This document shows, one piece after another, positions 6,157 through 13,416 of a DNA stretch of 13,517 nt. The position numbers were made by a program, and so were the translations under genes. The notes beneath the pieces were generated by a model. It was not told where the DNA came from and searched no databases. It saw only the letters and a program-made list of their open reading frames with translations. Origin of the DNA: Pseudomonadota bacterium (lineage in GTDB: Bacteria > Pseudomonadota > Gammaproteobacteria > Acidithiobacillales > Acidithiobacillaceae); NCBI GenBank assembly GCA_021818125.1, contig JAKAFG010000032.1, positions 1 to 13,517 of the forward strand, read 5' to 3'. Position 1 is the stretch's first letter, and the number at the start of each line of letters is the position of its first letter.

Positions 6157-7413
6157 TCAGAAAAATTCGACGTGCAAACGCAACATGCCGACGGTCACAT
6201 CAGGAAAATGGCCGTTGGGATGCTGTATGTATTGCAGGTCTGGCTGCAGGCTGAGATGCTCAGTGAGCTTCGCGACGTAGGTGAGTTCGTAAGCCGTCTC
6301 GGCATTGCGGATGGCGGCGGTTTCCACGCCAAGGCCCTCTGCCACTGGACCGGGGCGCAGCCAGGCGCGCGCCATACCGATGGACAGGCTGTCATTCGGG
6401 CGACCGGCGAAGGGGTGACCCAGGCGCAGGCCCAGTCCCAGATACCAGGGGACGGGATTGATGTTCTGCGGCGCGCCGCCCATCTGGACAAAGGCTCCCA
6501 GCCGACGTTCTCCGGGCAGGCTCCAGTTCCCTTCGGCGACGGCATAAACGCCCGAGGTCGTGGGGGACAGCCCATAGCGATCCGGGTTGGACGGCTGGTA
6601 GTGCCAGGCACCTGCTTTGAGGATGTACTGACCATAATTGTCGCTGCTGTCCTCAAGATCGTCTTCCTCCTCCTTGCCCCAGTGCAGGCCGCCTTCCCAC
6701 AAGGCCATGTAGCCGCGTTCAAAGGCGGAGGTCTGGTGCTGAGGGTCGCCCTGAAATAGTGCGACCTTGCTACTCAGGTGCTCGCTGTGGGTACCCACCA
6801 GAAGCCCCAGGCCTGAATAAGGATAGGTGGCGGTACCATGGACGTTGACGGTCATGGTCGGCGTCATGCCAAAGGAACTGTTGATAAGCTGCAAGGCGTT
6901 GGCAGTGACGTCAAAATAATAATTCACGTCCATGTAACCGACACGGGTGTTGAACCAGTCTGTCCAACGTTGGCGGAAGGCGGCATCGTAAAAACGGACC
7001 GCGTCGGGTGCCCAGATATTACTGGCCGTCTGGATGTCGCCGCTATGATTTTGCTGGACCCCGCTGCTGTAGATCCCGATGAGGGAAAGCGTGAATTTCC
7101 CGCCCTTCCAGAGGCCCGCTTTTTCCATGTCGTACTTCAGACCAAACTGCCCGACGACGTTCCCCTCGCTGCCTTGTTTAATCCCGCCCAATAGGTTGGT
7201 CGATAGCTCACTATCCACATGTCCAGCCCACGAGACACCCTCTGTAATGTGGTTGTAAGCGGCCAGATATTTGGGAGAAATGCCGGAGATGTTCGGGATG
7301 GGTCCTTCGCCGGAGGACGCGGGACCATCCACTGCCCAGGCATCGGAGACGGATCCGAGGACGCTGGCGCAGGAGAGGAGAACCACGGTAGTGGGGCGGG
7401 AAAGCAGAGGCAT
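6157..7413 (-). CDS. feoP: outer-membrane porin, OprB family, feo-linked (FeoP-like)
   Basis: The 418-residue protein has a signal peptide (hydrophobic 8-22, likely cleavage after Ala-Trp-Ala at 27) and the features of a 16-stranded beta-barrel of the carbohydrate-selective OprB type: alternating aromatic strands, FDVTANALQLINSSFG (167-182), and the C-terminal LQPDLQYIQHPNG followed by a final Phe (HVEFF), the signal for outer-membrane insertion. A tryptophan- and acid-rich loop near 250-262 contains EEEDDLED. In Acidithiobacillus ferrooxidans a porin gene heads the feoPABC operon, and here too it lies directly before the feoA start, so a role in moving ferrous iron or a small solute across the outer membrane is inferred. 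The gene is intact although the permease genes behind it are deleted. ATG 7413 is chosen by the signal peptide; the Shine-Dalgarno is weak. Confidence 0.82.
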   Translation of the reverse strand: MPLLSRPTTVVLLSCASVLGSVSDAWAVDGPASSGEGPIPNISGISPKYLAAYNHITEGVSWAGHVDSELSTNLLGGIKQGSEGNVVGQFGLKYDMEKAGLWKGGKFTLSLIGIYSSGVQQNHSGDIQTASNIWAPDAVRFYDAAFRQRWTDWFNTRVGYMDVNYYFDVTANALQLINSSFGMTPTMTVNVHGTATYPYSGLGLLVGTHSEHLSSKVALFQGDPQHQTSAFERGYMALWEGGLHWGKEEEDDLEDSSDNYGQYILKAGAWHYQPSNPDRYGLSPTTSGVYAVAEGNWSLPGERRLGAFVQMGGAPQNINPVPWYLGLGLRLGHPFAGRPNDSLSIGMARAWLRPGPVAEGLGVETAAIRNAETAYELTYVAKLTEHLSLQPDLQYIQHPNGHFPDVTVGMLRLHVEFF

Positions 7414-7434
7414 GGAGCACCATTTAACTAGTAA

Positions 7435-7449
7435 TGAGAACTATTCGCA
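7435..7449. promoter_or_regulatory. Fur-box-like operator
   Basis: TGAGAACTATTCGCA agrees with the 7-1-7 Fur consensus TGATAAT-N-ATTATCA at 10 of 14 positions and is itself an imperfect palindrome. It lies just downstream of the -10 region of the porin promoter, over the expected transcription start, where a bound repressor would block initiation. Iron-dependent repression is inferred. Confidence 0.55.
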
Positions 7450-7477
7450 ATATTATATAAACGGGTGTGTCTGTCAA
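7450..7477 (-). promoter_or_regulatory. predicted sigma70 promoter of the porin/feo unit
   Basis: On the minus strand a perfect TTGACA (7472-7477) is followed after 16 bp by TAATAT (7450-7455); an overlapping TATAAT (7452-7457) has a 14-bp spacer. Transcription would begin near 7443, inside the Fur-like site, about 30 bp before the porin start codon. Confidence 0.55.
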
Positions 7478-7919
7478 TAGGTTCTCATCCTCGCCGTTGA
7501 CCAATATGAAAATGTTAATTTACAATCGACTATCGCCTTAAAACGCTGTGGCGTGGGGCGACTCGGTGTGTGGCAACTATCCCACGGTAAATTTGTTCTG
7601 ATCGCAACTTGTTGATTATCGTCCTCAGTATGGCGGTCAGACCATTTTTAACCATCAGATTTTATTTGGTCTTCACTTAAAGAGCCGTCGATGATTTATC
7701 GCAACCATTTGTTTTTATTTTGACAAGTTTGAATTACAAACCCGCCGTGGCTCATAGGGAAGTCTGATGGACAATTGTAATGGTCCTTGTTAAACGAACG
7801 GATGATCCATTTTCTACAGCCAAAAATCGGTGTCATACGGCCGCGTCACGCTCTAAGTCAACCTGATTTTGGCACGACATTATAGTAGCGGCGGAGGCCT
7901 CTGAGGGTGAAATGAAAAC
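7478..7919. other. gene-free, A+T-richer intergenic segment
   Basis: No coding frame on either strand resembles a known family, and there is no tRNA, CRISPR or insertion-sequence end that I can recognise. The segment is visibly richer in A+T than the flanking genes. It holds small inverted repeats: GTTTG-AATTA-CAAAC (7727-7741) directly after a TTGACA (7720-7725), and AGACCA/TGGTCT (7639-7644, 7667-7672). The promoter for the gene at 7920 must lie here but cannot be placed with confidence; TATAGT (7881-7886) is a possible -10 without a good -35. It may contain the debris of an older gene. Confidence 0.4.
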
Positions 7920-8717
7920 ATGAATGAGTTTATCGATATTTTACTCGAGTATATGGATTCGCTGCCACAGACTTTGACAGGGAATCCATTTGCACAGGAA
8001 GGTGATCGCGACATAACGCTGCGCTTCGACTTTTCGGCGACGCAAAGCATTATGCACAAAGCTGATCCGGATAAGCTGATTCTAGGATATACCCAAACAA
8101 TGATGGGATTCCTGATGTTCCAGCCGAAACCAGAGCGGATCGCGATGATCGGTTTGGGCGGCGGCTCGCTGGCGAAATATTGCCTGCGCCATATCCCGGA
8201 TGCACACTTCACGGCGATAGAAATAAACCCTAAGGTAATTGCCCTGCGCGACAAGTTCAGGATTCCTCCGGATGGTCCCAAATTCAAGGTGATTTGTGCT
8301 GATGGCGCTGTTTATGTCCGAAACCGCTCCAAGCTTGTCGATGTGTTGCTCATTGACGGATTCAACCAGGATGGCCAGGCCAGGCAGTTATGCAGCGCGG
8401 AGTTTTACGCGCATTGCTACGCCAAACTCCGGAAAGGTGGCGTATTGGTGGTCAATATGCTAAATAGTGATAGAGGATGCGCCACCTATATCACCAGAAT
8501 CCGCGAGAGATTTGACGACCAGGTCATTGCTATCGAGGCGGAATTGTTTGGGAACAGGATAGTCTTTGCGTATAAGGGAACAGATTTTCCGCTTTTGGCG
8601 ACGAGGATGAGAGAAGGTGTTGGTGACCTGGGGCCAATGCATACCATTTCTTTGCACGTCATTGCACAGAAAGTGATTGAGCAGATTGAGCAACACCCAT
8701 TGTCGATTCCTGCGTGA
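7920..8717 (+). CDS. spermidine synthase-like protein (PABS/methyltransferase fold)
   Basis: The protein has 265 residues, close to SpeE length. The Rossmann-fold nucleotide site is clear: MIGLGGGSLAKYC (76-88), AIEINPKVI with acidic Glu101 that would bind the ribose of an S-adenosyl compound, CADGA (127-131) and the strand VDVLLIDGF (140-148). The N-terminal block ATQSIMHKADPDKL...GYTQTMMGF is characteristic of the 'spermidine synthase-like' proteins of proteobacteria. True spermidine synthases have G-G-G-D-G-G and a D-[ST]-T/S-D-P loop; here they read GGGSLA and DGFNQDG, so the polyamine site is altered. The protein may be a methyltransferase or another aminopropyl-transfer enzyme; the substrate is unknown. 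A GAGGG (7903-7907) precedes the ATG at 12 bp, a long spacing. No partner speD is present. Confidence 0.8.
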   Translation: MNEFIDILLEYMDSLPQTLTGNPFAQEGDRDITLRFDFSATQSIMHKADPDKLILGYTQTMMGFLMFQPKPERIAMIGLGGGSLAKYCLRHIPDAHFTAIEINPKVIALRDKFRIPPDGPKFKVICADGAVYVRNRSKLVDVLLIDGFNQDGQARQLCSAEFYAHCYAKLRKGGVLVVNMLNSDRGCATYITRIRERFDDQVIAIEAELFGNRIVFAYKGTDFPLLATRMREGVGDLGPMHTISLHVIAQKVIEQIEQHPLSIPA

Positions 8718-8780
8718 TGCAGCACTGTTTTTTGTAGGCACTGCTGCTATCGCACATAGAGGAATTTTATTGATATGGTT

Positions 8781-8806
8781 TACTTCATCTCGCCTAAGAT
8801 GAAGTA
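8781..8806. repeat. perfect 10-bp inverted repeat
   Basis: TACTTCATCT (8781-8790) and AGATGAAGTA (8797-8806) are exact reverse complements around the loop CGCCTA. There is no T-run behind it on either strand, so a classic terminator is unlikely. It lies between the spermidine synthase-like gene and phnA, about 90 bp before the phnA start, where it could be an operator or an mRNA hairpin. Confidence 0.75.
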
Positions 8807-8896
8807 TCAGGCCACCCACCTGAACATATAACGGGACACTCATATTTTGTCCACAAGATGCTGTTTTTATCAGTAACCACTAAGGAAGGCTTATCT

Positions 8897-9238
8897 ATGG
8901 GCAGTATTCCGAGTTGTCAAAAATGCGGTTCAAATTACGCCTATGAAGACGGCAATCTTTATATATGTCCAGAGTGCGCACATGAATGGCCAAAAGAAAA
9001 TAATCTAGAAAAAATTGACTCCCTTCGTGTTTCTGATGCAAATGGTAATGCCATCAATGATGGAGATACCGTGGTCGTGGTGAAAGATCTCAAGATAAAA
9101 GGTTCGTCATCAATAATAAAAGTTGGAACAAAAATAAAAAACGTCCGTATTGTTGATGGTGATCATAACATTGATTGCAAGGTGGATGGCGTTGGTGCGA
9201 TACAGTTGAAGTCTGAGTTTCTGCGAAAAGCACCATGA
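8897..9238 (+). CDS. phnA: PhnA/YjdM family zinc-ribbon protein
   Basis: This 113-residue protein matches E. coli PhnA (YjdM) nearly end to end. The N-terminal zinc ribbon has Cys7, Cys10, Cys24 and Cys27 in SCQKCGSNYAYE and LYICPECAHEW. The C-terminal SH3-like part carries DANGN, DGDTVVVVKDLKIKGSS and GDHNIDCKVDG. Despite its name, PhnA is not needed for phosphonate use in E. coli, and its function is not settled. The ATG is preceded by AAGGAAGG (8882-8889) at 7 bp, a strong ribosome site, so an upstream in-frame start at 8858 is unlikely. The gene is clearly A+T-richer in codon use (many AAA, AAT, ATA codons) than the cbb genes next to it, which suggests later arrival. Its stop overlaps the cbbR start by 4 bp. 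Confidence 0.93.
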   Translation: MGSIPSCQKCGSNYAYEDGNLYICPECAHEWPKENNLEKIDSLRVSDANGNAINDGDTVVVVKDLKIKGSSSIIKVGTKIKNVRIVDGDHNIDCKVDGVGAIQLKSEFLRKAP

Positions 9239-10146
9239 GCATGCATCTCACCTTTCGCCAGTTACAGGTGTTTACCGCCGTGGCGAAGCATCAGAGCTTT
9301 ACCCGCGCGGCGCAGTCGCTTCATCTCAGCCAACCCGCCGTATCGATGCAGGTCCGGCAGATGGAAGATCAAGTCGGACTGCCGCTCTTTGAACAACTGG
9401 GGCGCCGGATTTATCTCACTGAAGCGGGGCGGGAAATGGCGCGCTACAGTGCCGCCATCACCCAGCAGTTGGATGAGGCGGTACAAGTGATTAATGACCT
9501 CAAGGGGCTGGCGGGGGGGCATATTCATATCAGCGTGGCGACCACTGGGGCATATATCGCACCTTATCTGCTGGCGGCTTTCAGTAAATTGCACCCGCAG
9601 GTGACGGTCAGCATGGATGTCACCAATCGGGAGACCTTGCTGCATCAGTTGGCGGAGAACGAAGTGGATGTTGCCATCATGGGGCGGCCACCAGCGGGTT
9701 TGTCGCTGGAGGCTACGGCCTTTCTGGAAAACCCGCTGGTGATCATCGCCGCGCCTGATCATCCTTTGGCTCAGGTCAGGGCGATTACTCTGGAGGCGGT
9801 GGCGGCTTATCCTTTCATTATGCGGGAGTCGGGTTCGGGGACGCGGATTGCCGTGGAACAATTTTTCGAAAAGGCCGGTGTTGCGCTGCATGCGAGCATC
9901 GAAGTCAGCAGCCACGAAGCGATCAAACATGCGGTGCGCGCCGGTATGGGGCTGGGCATCGCTTCTCTGCATACGGTGCGGGAAGAGTTGCTGGCGGGAC
10001 ATCTGGCGGTGCTGGATGTGCAGGGCATGCCTATCGAGCGCCACTGGTATCTGGTGCATCGGCAGGGCAAGCGTCTCTCGGCGGTCACCCAGGCGTTCCG
10101 GGATTTTTTGCTGGACCAGGATACGGCGCGGTTACTGCCCGCATAG
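9235..10146 (+). CDS. cbbR: LysR-family regulator CbbR
   Basis: The 303-residue regulator begins with a typical CbbR helix-turn-helix: HLTFRQLQVFTAVAKHQSFT (4-23), SQPAVSMQVRQMEDQVGL (32-49), PLFEQLGRRIYLTEAG (50-65). The effector domain contains MGRPPAGL (about 153-160), RESGSGTR (about 197-204) and SSHEAIKHAVRAGMGLGI, all usual in CbbR, which activates Calvin-cycle operons and senses metabolites such as RuBP or NADPH depending on species. The start ATG overlaps the phnA stop (ATGA); a second ATG at 9241 would remove two residues. Unlike the classical layout, in which cbbR is divergent from the operon, it here converges on the end of cbbM-cbbQ-cbbO with 6 bp between stops, so it probably acts in trans on a promoter beyond the window. 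Confidence 0.88.
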   Translation: MSMHLTFRQLQVFTAVAKHQSFTRAAQSLHLSQPAVSMQVRQMEDQVGLPLFEQLGRRIYLTEAGREMARYSAAITQQLDEAVQVINDLKGLAGGHIHISVATTGAYIAPYLLAAFSKLHPQVTVSMDVTNRETLLHQLAENEVDVAIMGRPPAGLSLEATAFLENPLVIIAAPDHPLAQVRAITLEAVAAYPFIMRESGSGTRIAVEQFFEKAGVALHASIEVSSHEAIKHAVRAGMGLGIASLHTVREELLAGHLAVLDVQGMPIERHWYLVHRQGKRLSAVTQAFRDFLLDQDTARLLPA

Positions 10147-10152
10147 GGGCCC

Positions 10153-12429
10153 TTACCGGGTCAGGGCGATAAACAGTTCCGGCAGCTTTTCCGGCAGTCT
10201 GTCGATGTGGTCGATGACGGTGTACTGACGGCCGAAGATGTCGGTGACATAGGCGTCGGCATGGGGATCGAGGCTGATACAGTAGGTGAAGATGCCGTCG
10301 CGATCCAGCTCATTGACCGCCTGGCGGGCATCTTCGATCAGGAGACGATCATCCTGCACATCGACGTCAGAGGGCCGGCCGTCGGTGAGTACCAGCATCA
10401 GTTTCTTGTCGGCCTTGTGTGCCGCCAGATAGTGTCCCGCGTGGCGCATGGCGGCGCCCATCCGGGTCGAATAACCGGCCTGGAGTGCCGCCAGGCGGCC
10501 CTTGACGGTGTCTCCCCAGGGTTCGGAGAAACCCTTGATGTGCTGATAGCGCACTTCATGGCGGGTGTTGGAATTAAAGCCGGCAACGGCCAGCGGATCG
10601 CCCAGTTGTTCGATGGACCAGGCGAGCAGCGACACCGCTTCCTGCGACAGTTGCAACACCGTCTGGCCGTCGCCGCCGGTTTTGACGGGTTCATTCAGCG
10701 ATTCGGACAAGTCCAGCAGCAGGGTCACGGCGATATCGCGGCCGGCCGTGCGATGGCTCATGTTGATGCGCGGGTCAGGTGTACTGCCGCTCTTGAAATC
10801 CATCCAGGAACGCAAAGCGACGTCCAGATCCAGCTCGCTGCCTTCTTCCTGATAGCGGATGCGCACCTTGTCCTGCGGCTTGAGCAGATCGAGCAGGCGT
10901 TTGAGGTGCTTGGCCAGCGCCGCATGCTTGAGGAGCAGTTGATCGATGGTCGCTGCCGCCGCCGAAGCGTGCAGCCCTTCATAGAGGCTGACCCAGTCGG
11001 GCCGGTAACTCTGACTCTGATAATCCCATTCGGGATAGTGGCGCGGCGGCAGGCCTTGGGTTTCCAGATCGGGCGCCTTGCGCTGTTCTGCGTCAAAGGC
11101 CTCTTCCTCATCGCCGGATTCGATGAAGCGCCATAAACCGCGGTTGTCGTCGCGGTAGCTGATCTCGGTATCGGCGAAATGCACTTTGGCGAACTGGTCG
11201 CTCTGGCGGCGTGTGGTGGTGACATAATCCAGCGCCAGCCGGGCCATGGCCGGCGTATCGGCATTACCGCCCGCGAGTTCCCGGTGAAAACGGCCGACAA
11301 AGTCATGGAGCACGGGATTGCGGTAGCCATGTTCCGGGTCGAGCAGCGCCCGCGACAGCATCGCCAGACGATGACGCAGGCAGGAGGTCGTCTCCGGGTC
11401 GCAGGCATCTTCACCGGGCTTTGGGTGCAGCGCGAGGAATAGCGTGCGCAGGCCGGGATAGGTCCGGATGAGCAGGGTGTCGATGCGGGCGTCCTCAAAA
11501 AACTCCACCGCCATGCGCTGAAACGGACTCCAGTTGTCGGCTATTTGCGGTGTTGACCAGCGCCGGTGGCCGACCATATGCGCCAGGGTCGCGCGGTAGT
11601 GGTCCAGCGCGCTGACACCTGGCAGGTCATCGAGCACATCCGGCAGCCGCATGCCGAGCGAGTCGTAGTAGGGCTGCGGTTTGCGCAGCGTATCGAAGGC
11701 CGTGGAATAGGGTACCAATACTTCGCTGTCCTGCCAGAGTCCGCGCAGGTACAGGTCGAGCTTGCGTTCGACAGCCACCAGCAGGGTGCCGTGACGCTCG
11801 CGCTGCAGCACCGCCCGGCTGTCGGCCGACTGTAGCGAGAAGAAGTCTTTCTGACGTTCGGGGTGGTGGAGATAATTGCGCACACCGTAGTTGACCCAGT
11901 TGCGCAGGCCATCCACCGTTAACCACTGTAGTAAGGCGGGTGCCTGGCGCAACAGGTCGGGCAGACCGGGACTGGGGTGGGTCTGGTGATGGCCGTGGAT
12001 GGAGCCGGTGGTGCGTTCCATCATGTCGCGTAGCACGTTCAGGTAATCTCTCAGCAATTCGCGGCTCTGCAGGGCGCGGCTGACCGGCGCCAGGGTTTGC
12101 AGAAATCCGCCAATGGCGTTGCCGTTGGGTGAGCGCTGCATGTGCTGCACCATCTGCATGACCATTTCCAGCGTACCGTCGCCCAGCGCAGCGCCGATAT
12201 CCGGCCACTCTTCGAGGAAAATCAGGACCGGTTCTTCACCCCGTCCGAGTTTGCAGAGGGTGCGCGCCGCATCAACATAGGCGCTCACGCCCGCCGGGCT
12301 GAGGCGGGCGTGAGCCTGGACGACACAGTCGGGAAACACCTCGCCGACCCGGGGGAAACGACAGTCGAGTTGATCCCGGTAGGCCGCCAGGCGGGACGGC
12401 AGGGAGGCGTCGCGCGGATGATCCGTCAT
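10153..12429 (-). CDS. cbbO: RuBisCO activase subunit CbbO (von Willebrand factor A domain)
   Basis: This 758-residue protein ends in a von Willebrand factor A domain (about 565-758) with a complete metal-ion-dependent adhesion site: D-L-S-E-S (Asp573, Ser575, Ser577), Thr655 in YSTRMGAA and Asp683 in LTDGRPSD. The long N-terminal part (about 30-540) is the helical region typical of CbbO/NorD-type proteins and contains the acidic FIESGDEEEAFDAE. CbbO is the adaptor that ties hexameric CbbQ to RuBisCO and is required for removal of inhibitory sugar phosphates from the active site; work on A. ferrooxidans showed a dedicated pair for form II RuBisCO. The start is ATG 12429, 18 bp after the cbbQ stop; a TTG at 12438 would add three residues. 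Neither has a convincing Shine-Dalgarno, so expression probably depends on coupling to cbbQ. Confidence 0.94.
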   Translation of the reverse strand: MTDHPRDASLPSRLAAYRDQLDCRFPRVGEVFPDCVVQAHARLSPAGVSAYVDAARTLCKLGRGEEPVLIFLEEWPDIGAALGDGTLEMVMQMVQHMQRSPNGNAIGGFLQTLAPVSRALQSRELLRDYLNVLRDMMERTTGSIHGHHQTHPSPGLPDLLRQAPALLQWLTVDGLRNWVNYGVRNYLHHPERQKDFFSLQSADSRAVLQRERHGTLLVAVERKLDLYLRGLWQDSEVLVPYSTAFDTLRKPQPYYDSLGMRLPDVLDDLPGVSALDHYRATLAHMVGHRRWSTPQIADNWSPFQRMAVEFFEDARIDTLLIRTYPGLRTLFLALHPKPGEDACDPETTSCLRHRLAMLSRALLDPEHGYRNPVLHDFVGRFHRELAGGNADTPAMARLALDYVTTTRRQSDQFAKVHFADTEISYRDDNRGLWRFIESGDEEEAFDAEQRKAPDLETQGLPPRHYPEWDYQSQSYRPDWVSLYEGLHASAAAATIDQLLLKHAALAKHLKRLLDLLKPQDKVRIRYQEEGSELDLDVALRSWMDFKSGSTPDPRINMSHRTAGRDIAVTLLLDLSESLNEPVKTGGDGQTVLQLSQEAVSLLAWSIEQLGDPLAVAGFNSNTRHEVRYQHIKGFSEPWGDTVKGRLAALQAGYSTRMGAAMRHAGHYLAAHKADKKLMLVLTDGRPSDVDVQDDRLLIEDARQAVNELDRDGIFTYCISLDPHADAYVTDIFGRQYTVIDHIDRLPEKLPELFIALTR

Positions 12430-12447
12430 GGAGGTCAATGCCGCGCT

Positions 12448-13266
12448 TCAGGCGAAAGTCATGTCGATGGCGTGTTCCAGCGTCGCGCGGATGTCGTCAT
12501 CATCGGTGATCGGCTGCACCAAAGCCATGCGGCAGGCCGCGCGTGGCGCCACCCCATCGTCCATCAGCATGGCCGCATAGACCAGCAGCCGGGTGGAGAT
12601 GCCCTCGTCCAGACCATGACCCTTGAGACGCCGGGCGGTGGCGGCCACCGTGACCAACTGGGCGGCTATGGCCGGTGCCACACCGGTTTCCCGCGCCAGA
12701 ATCCCGGTTTCCAGTTCGGCGTTGGGATAGTCAAATTCGAAGCCGGTAAAGCGCTGCTTGGTGGATTGTTTGAGATCCTTCATCAGCGACTGATAGCCGG
12801 GATTGTAGGAAATCACCAACTGAAAATCCGGGTGAGCGCGGATCAGTTCGCCCTTCTTGTCCAGCGGCAGGGTGCGGCGATGGTCGGTGAGCGGGTGGAT
12901 CACCACGGTGGTGTCCTGACGGGCCTCGACAATTTCGTCCAGATAGCAGATAGCGCCGTAGCGTGCGGCCACTGTCAGCGGGCCGTCCTGCCAGCGGGTA
13001 CCATTCTTGTCGAGCAGCCAGCGGCCGACCAGATCGGCGGCGGTCATGTCCTCGTTACAGGCTACGGTGACCAATGGCTTGCCGAGGCGCCAGGCCATGA
13101 ATTCGACAAAGCGGGACTTGCCGCAACCGGTCGGTCCCTTGACCATCACCGGCAGACGCCTGCGATAAGCAGCTTCAAACAGAGCCACTTCGTCGTGCTG
13201 AGGCTGGTAAAACGGCTCCTTGCCTACCAGATACTGGTTCAGGATGGAGGAATCTGTTGCAGTCAT
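12448..13266 (-). CDS. cbbQ: RuBisCO activase AAA+ ATPase CbbQ
   Basis: A 272-residue MoxR-family AAA+ ATPase with Walker A GPTGCGKS (44-51), Walker B ICYLDE (106-111), the sensor segment SYNPGYQ (153-159) and KQSTKQRF (166-173) with an arginine-finger candidate. The C-terminal helical domain is NorQ/CbbQ-like. CbbQ forms a hexamer whose ATP hydrolysis, with CbbO as adaptor, remodels inhibited RuBisCO. The ATG at 13266 is supported by GGAG 8 bp upstream and by family length; an in-frame ATG at 13356 would add 30 residues that run through the intercistronic hairpins and is rejected. The gene follows cbbM after 150 bp and precedes cbbO by 18 bp. Confidence 0.95.
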   Translation of the reverse strand: MTATDSSILNQYLVGKEPFYQPQHDEVALFEAAYRRRLPVMVKGPTGCGKSRFVEFMAWRLGKPLVTVACNEDMTAADLVGRWLLDKNGTRWQDGPLTVAARYGAICYLDEIVEARQDTTVVIHPLTDHRRTLPLDKKGELIRAHPDFQLVISYNPGYQSLMKDLKQSTKQRFTGFEFDYPNAELETGILARETGVAPAIAAQLVTVAATARRLKGHGLDEGISTRLLVYAAMLMDDGVAPRAACRMALVQPITDDDDIRATLEHAIDMTFA

Positions 13267-13323
13267 GCGGTGCTCCGTTTGCGGTTTGCCGCCAGAGGCG
13301 GCCAAACAGGGAATGGGTCGGTC

Positions 13324-13352
13324 TGAAAGCGGGCTGCGGGCGGCCGCTTTCA
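13324..13352 (-). repeat. 9-bp inverted repeat in the cbbM-cbbQ spacer
   Basis: TGAAAGCGG (13324-13332) and CCGCTTTCA (13344-13352) are exact reverse complements around an 11-base G+C-rich loop. In the transcript this hairpin follows the terminator-like hairpin at 13355-13377 and precedes the cbbQ ribosome site by about 45 bases. It could stabilise the 5' end of a processed cbbQO mRNA. Confidence 0.6.
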
Positions 13353-13354
13353 AC

Positions 13355-13377
13355 AAAAACGCCCCCGGACGGGAGCG
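13355..13377 (-). terminator. Rho-independent terminator-like hairpin after cbbM
   Basis: In the leftward transcript a 7-bp stem (CGCUCCC pairing with GGGGGCG, one G-U pair) with a four-base loop is followed directly by five U (the A-run at 13355-13359). It lies 40 bp beyond the cbbM stop and within the likely cbbM-cbbQ-cbbO operon, so it is probably a partial terminator that lets less transcript reach cbbQ and cbbO. Confidence 0.65.
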
Positions 13378-13384
13378 CTTTCAC

Positions 13385-13402
13385 CCGGTTGACCGGAACC
13401 GG
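13385..13402 (-). repeat. 6-bp inverted repeat just after cbbM stop
   Basis: CCGGTT (13385-13390) and AACCGG (13397-13402) flank a six-base spacer, 15 bp behind the cbbM stop codon. Together with the terminator-like hairpin next to it, the stem could protect the cbbM 3' end against exonucleases. Confidence 0.5.
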
Positions 13403-13416
13403 TTTGAGTCAGAGGC

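Noticed and set aside
7720..7741. TTGACA with following TACAAA as a sigma70 promoter
   Set aside because: The spacer is 9 bp and no -10 box lies at 16-18 bp.
7870..7885. Sigma54-like promoter (TGGCACG followed by TATAG) before the gene at 7920
   Set aside because: The -24 half matches, but the required TTGC of the -12 half is missing.
8719..8747. GCAGCA/TGCTGC hairpin as terminator of the spermidine synthase-like gene
   Set aside because: Only a 6-bp stem with a 17-base loop and no T-run after it; the T-run is inside the loop.
10207..13326. Long plus-strand frames opposite cbbO and cbbQ (10207-11136, 12142-13326)
   Set aside because: They are shadows of cbbO and cbbQ; the translation has low-complexity G/H/R-rich character and no recognisable domain.
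13267..13356. 30-residue N-terminal extension of CbbQ
   Set aside because: It passes through the intercistronic inverted repeats and is longer than the usual CbbQ; ATG 13266 has a good ribosome site.
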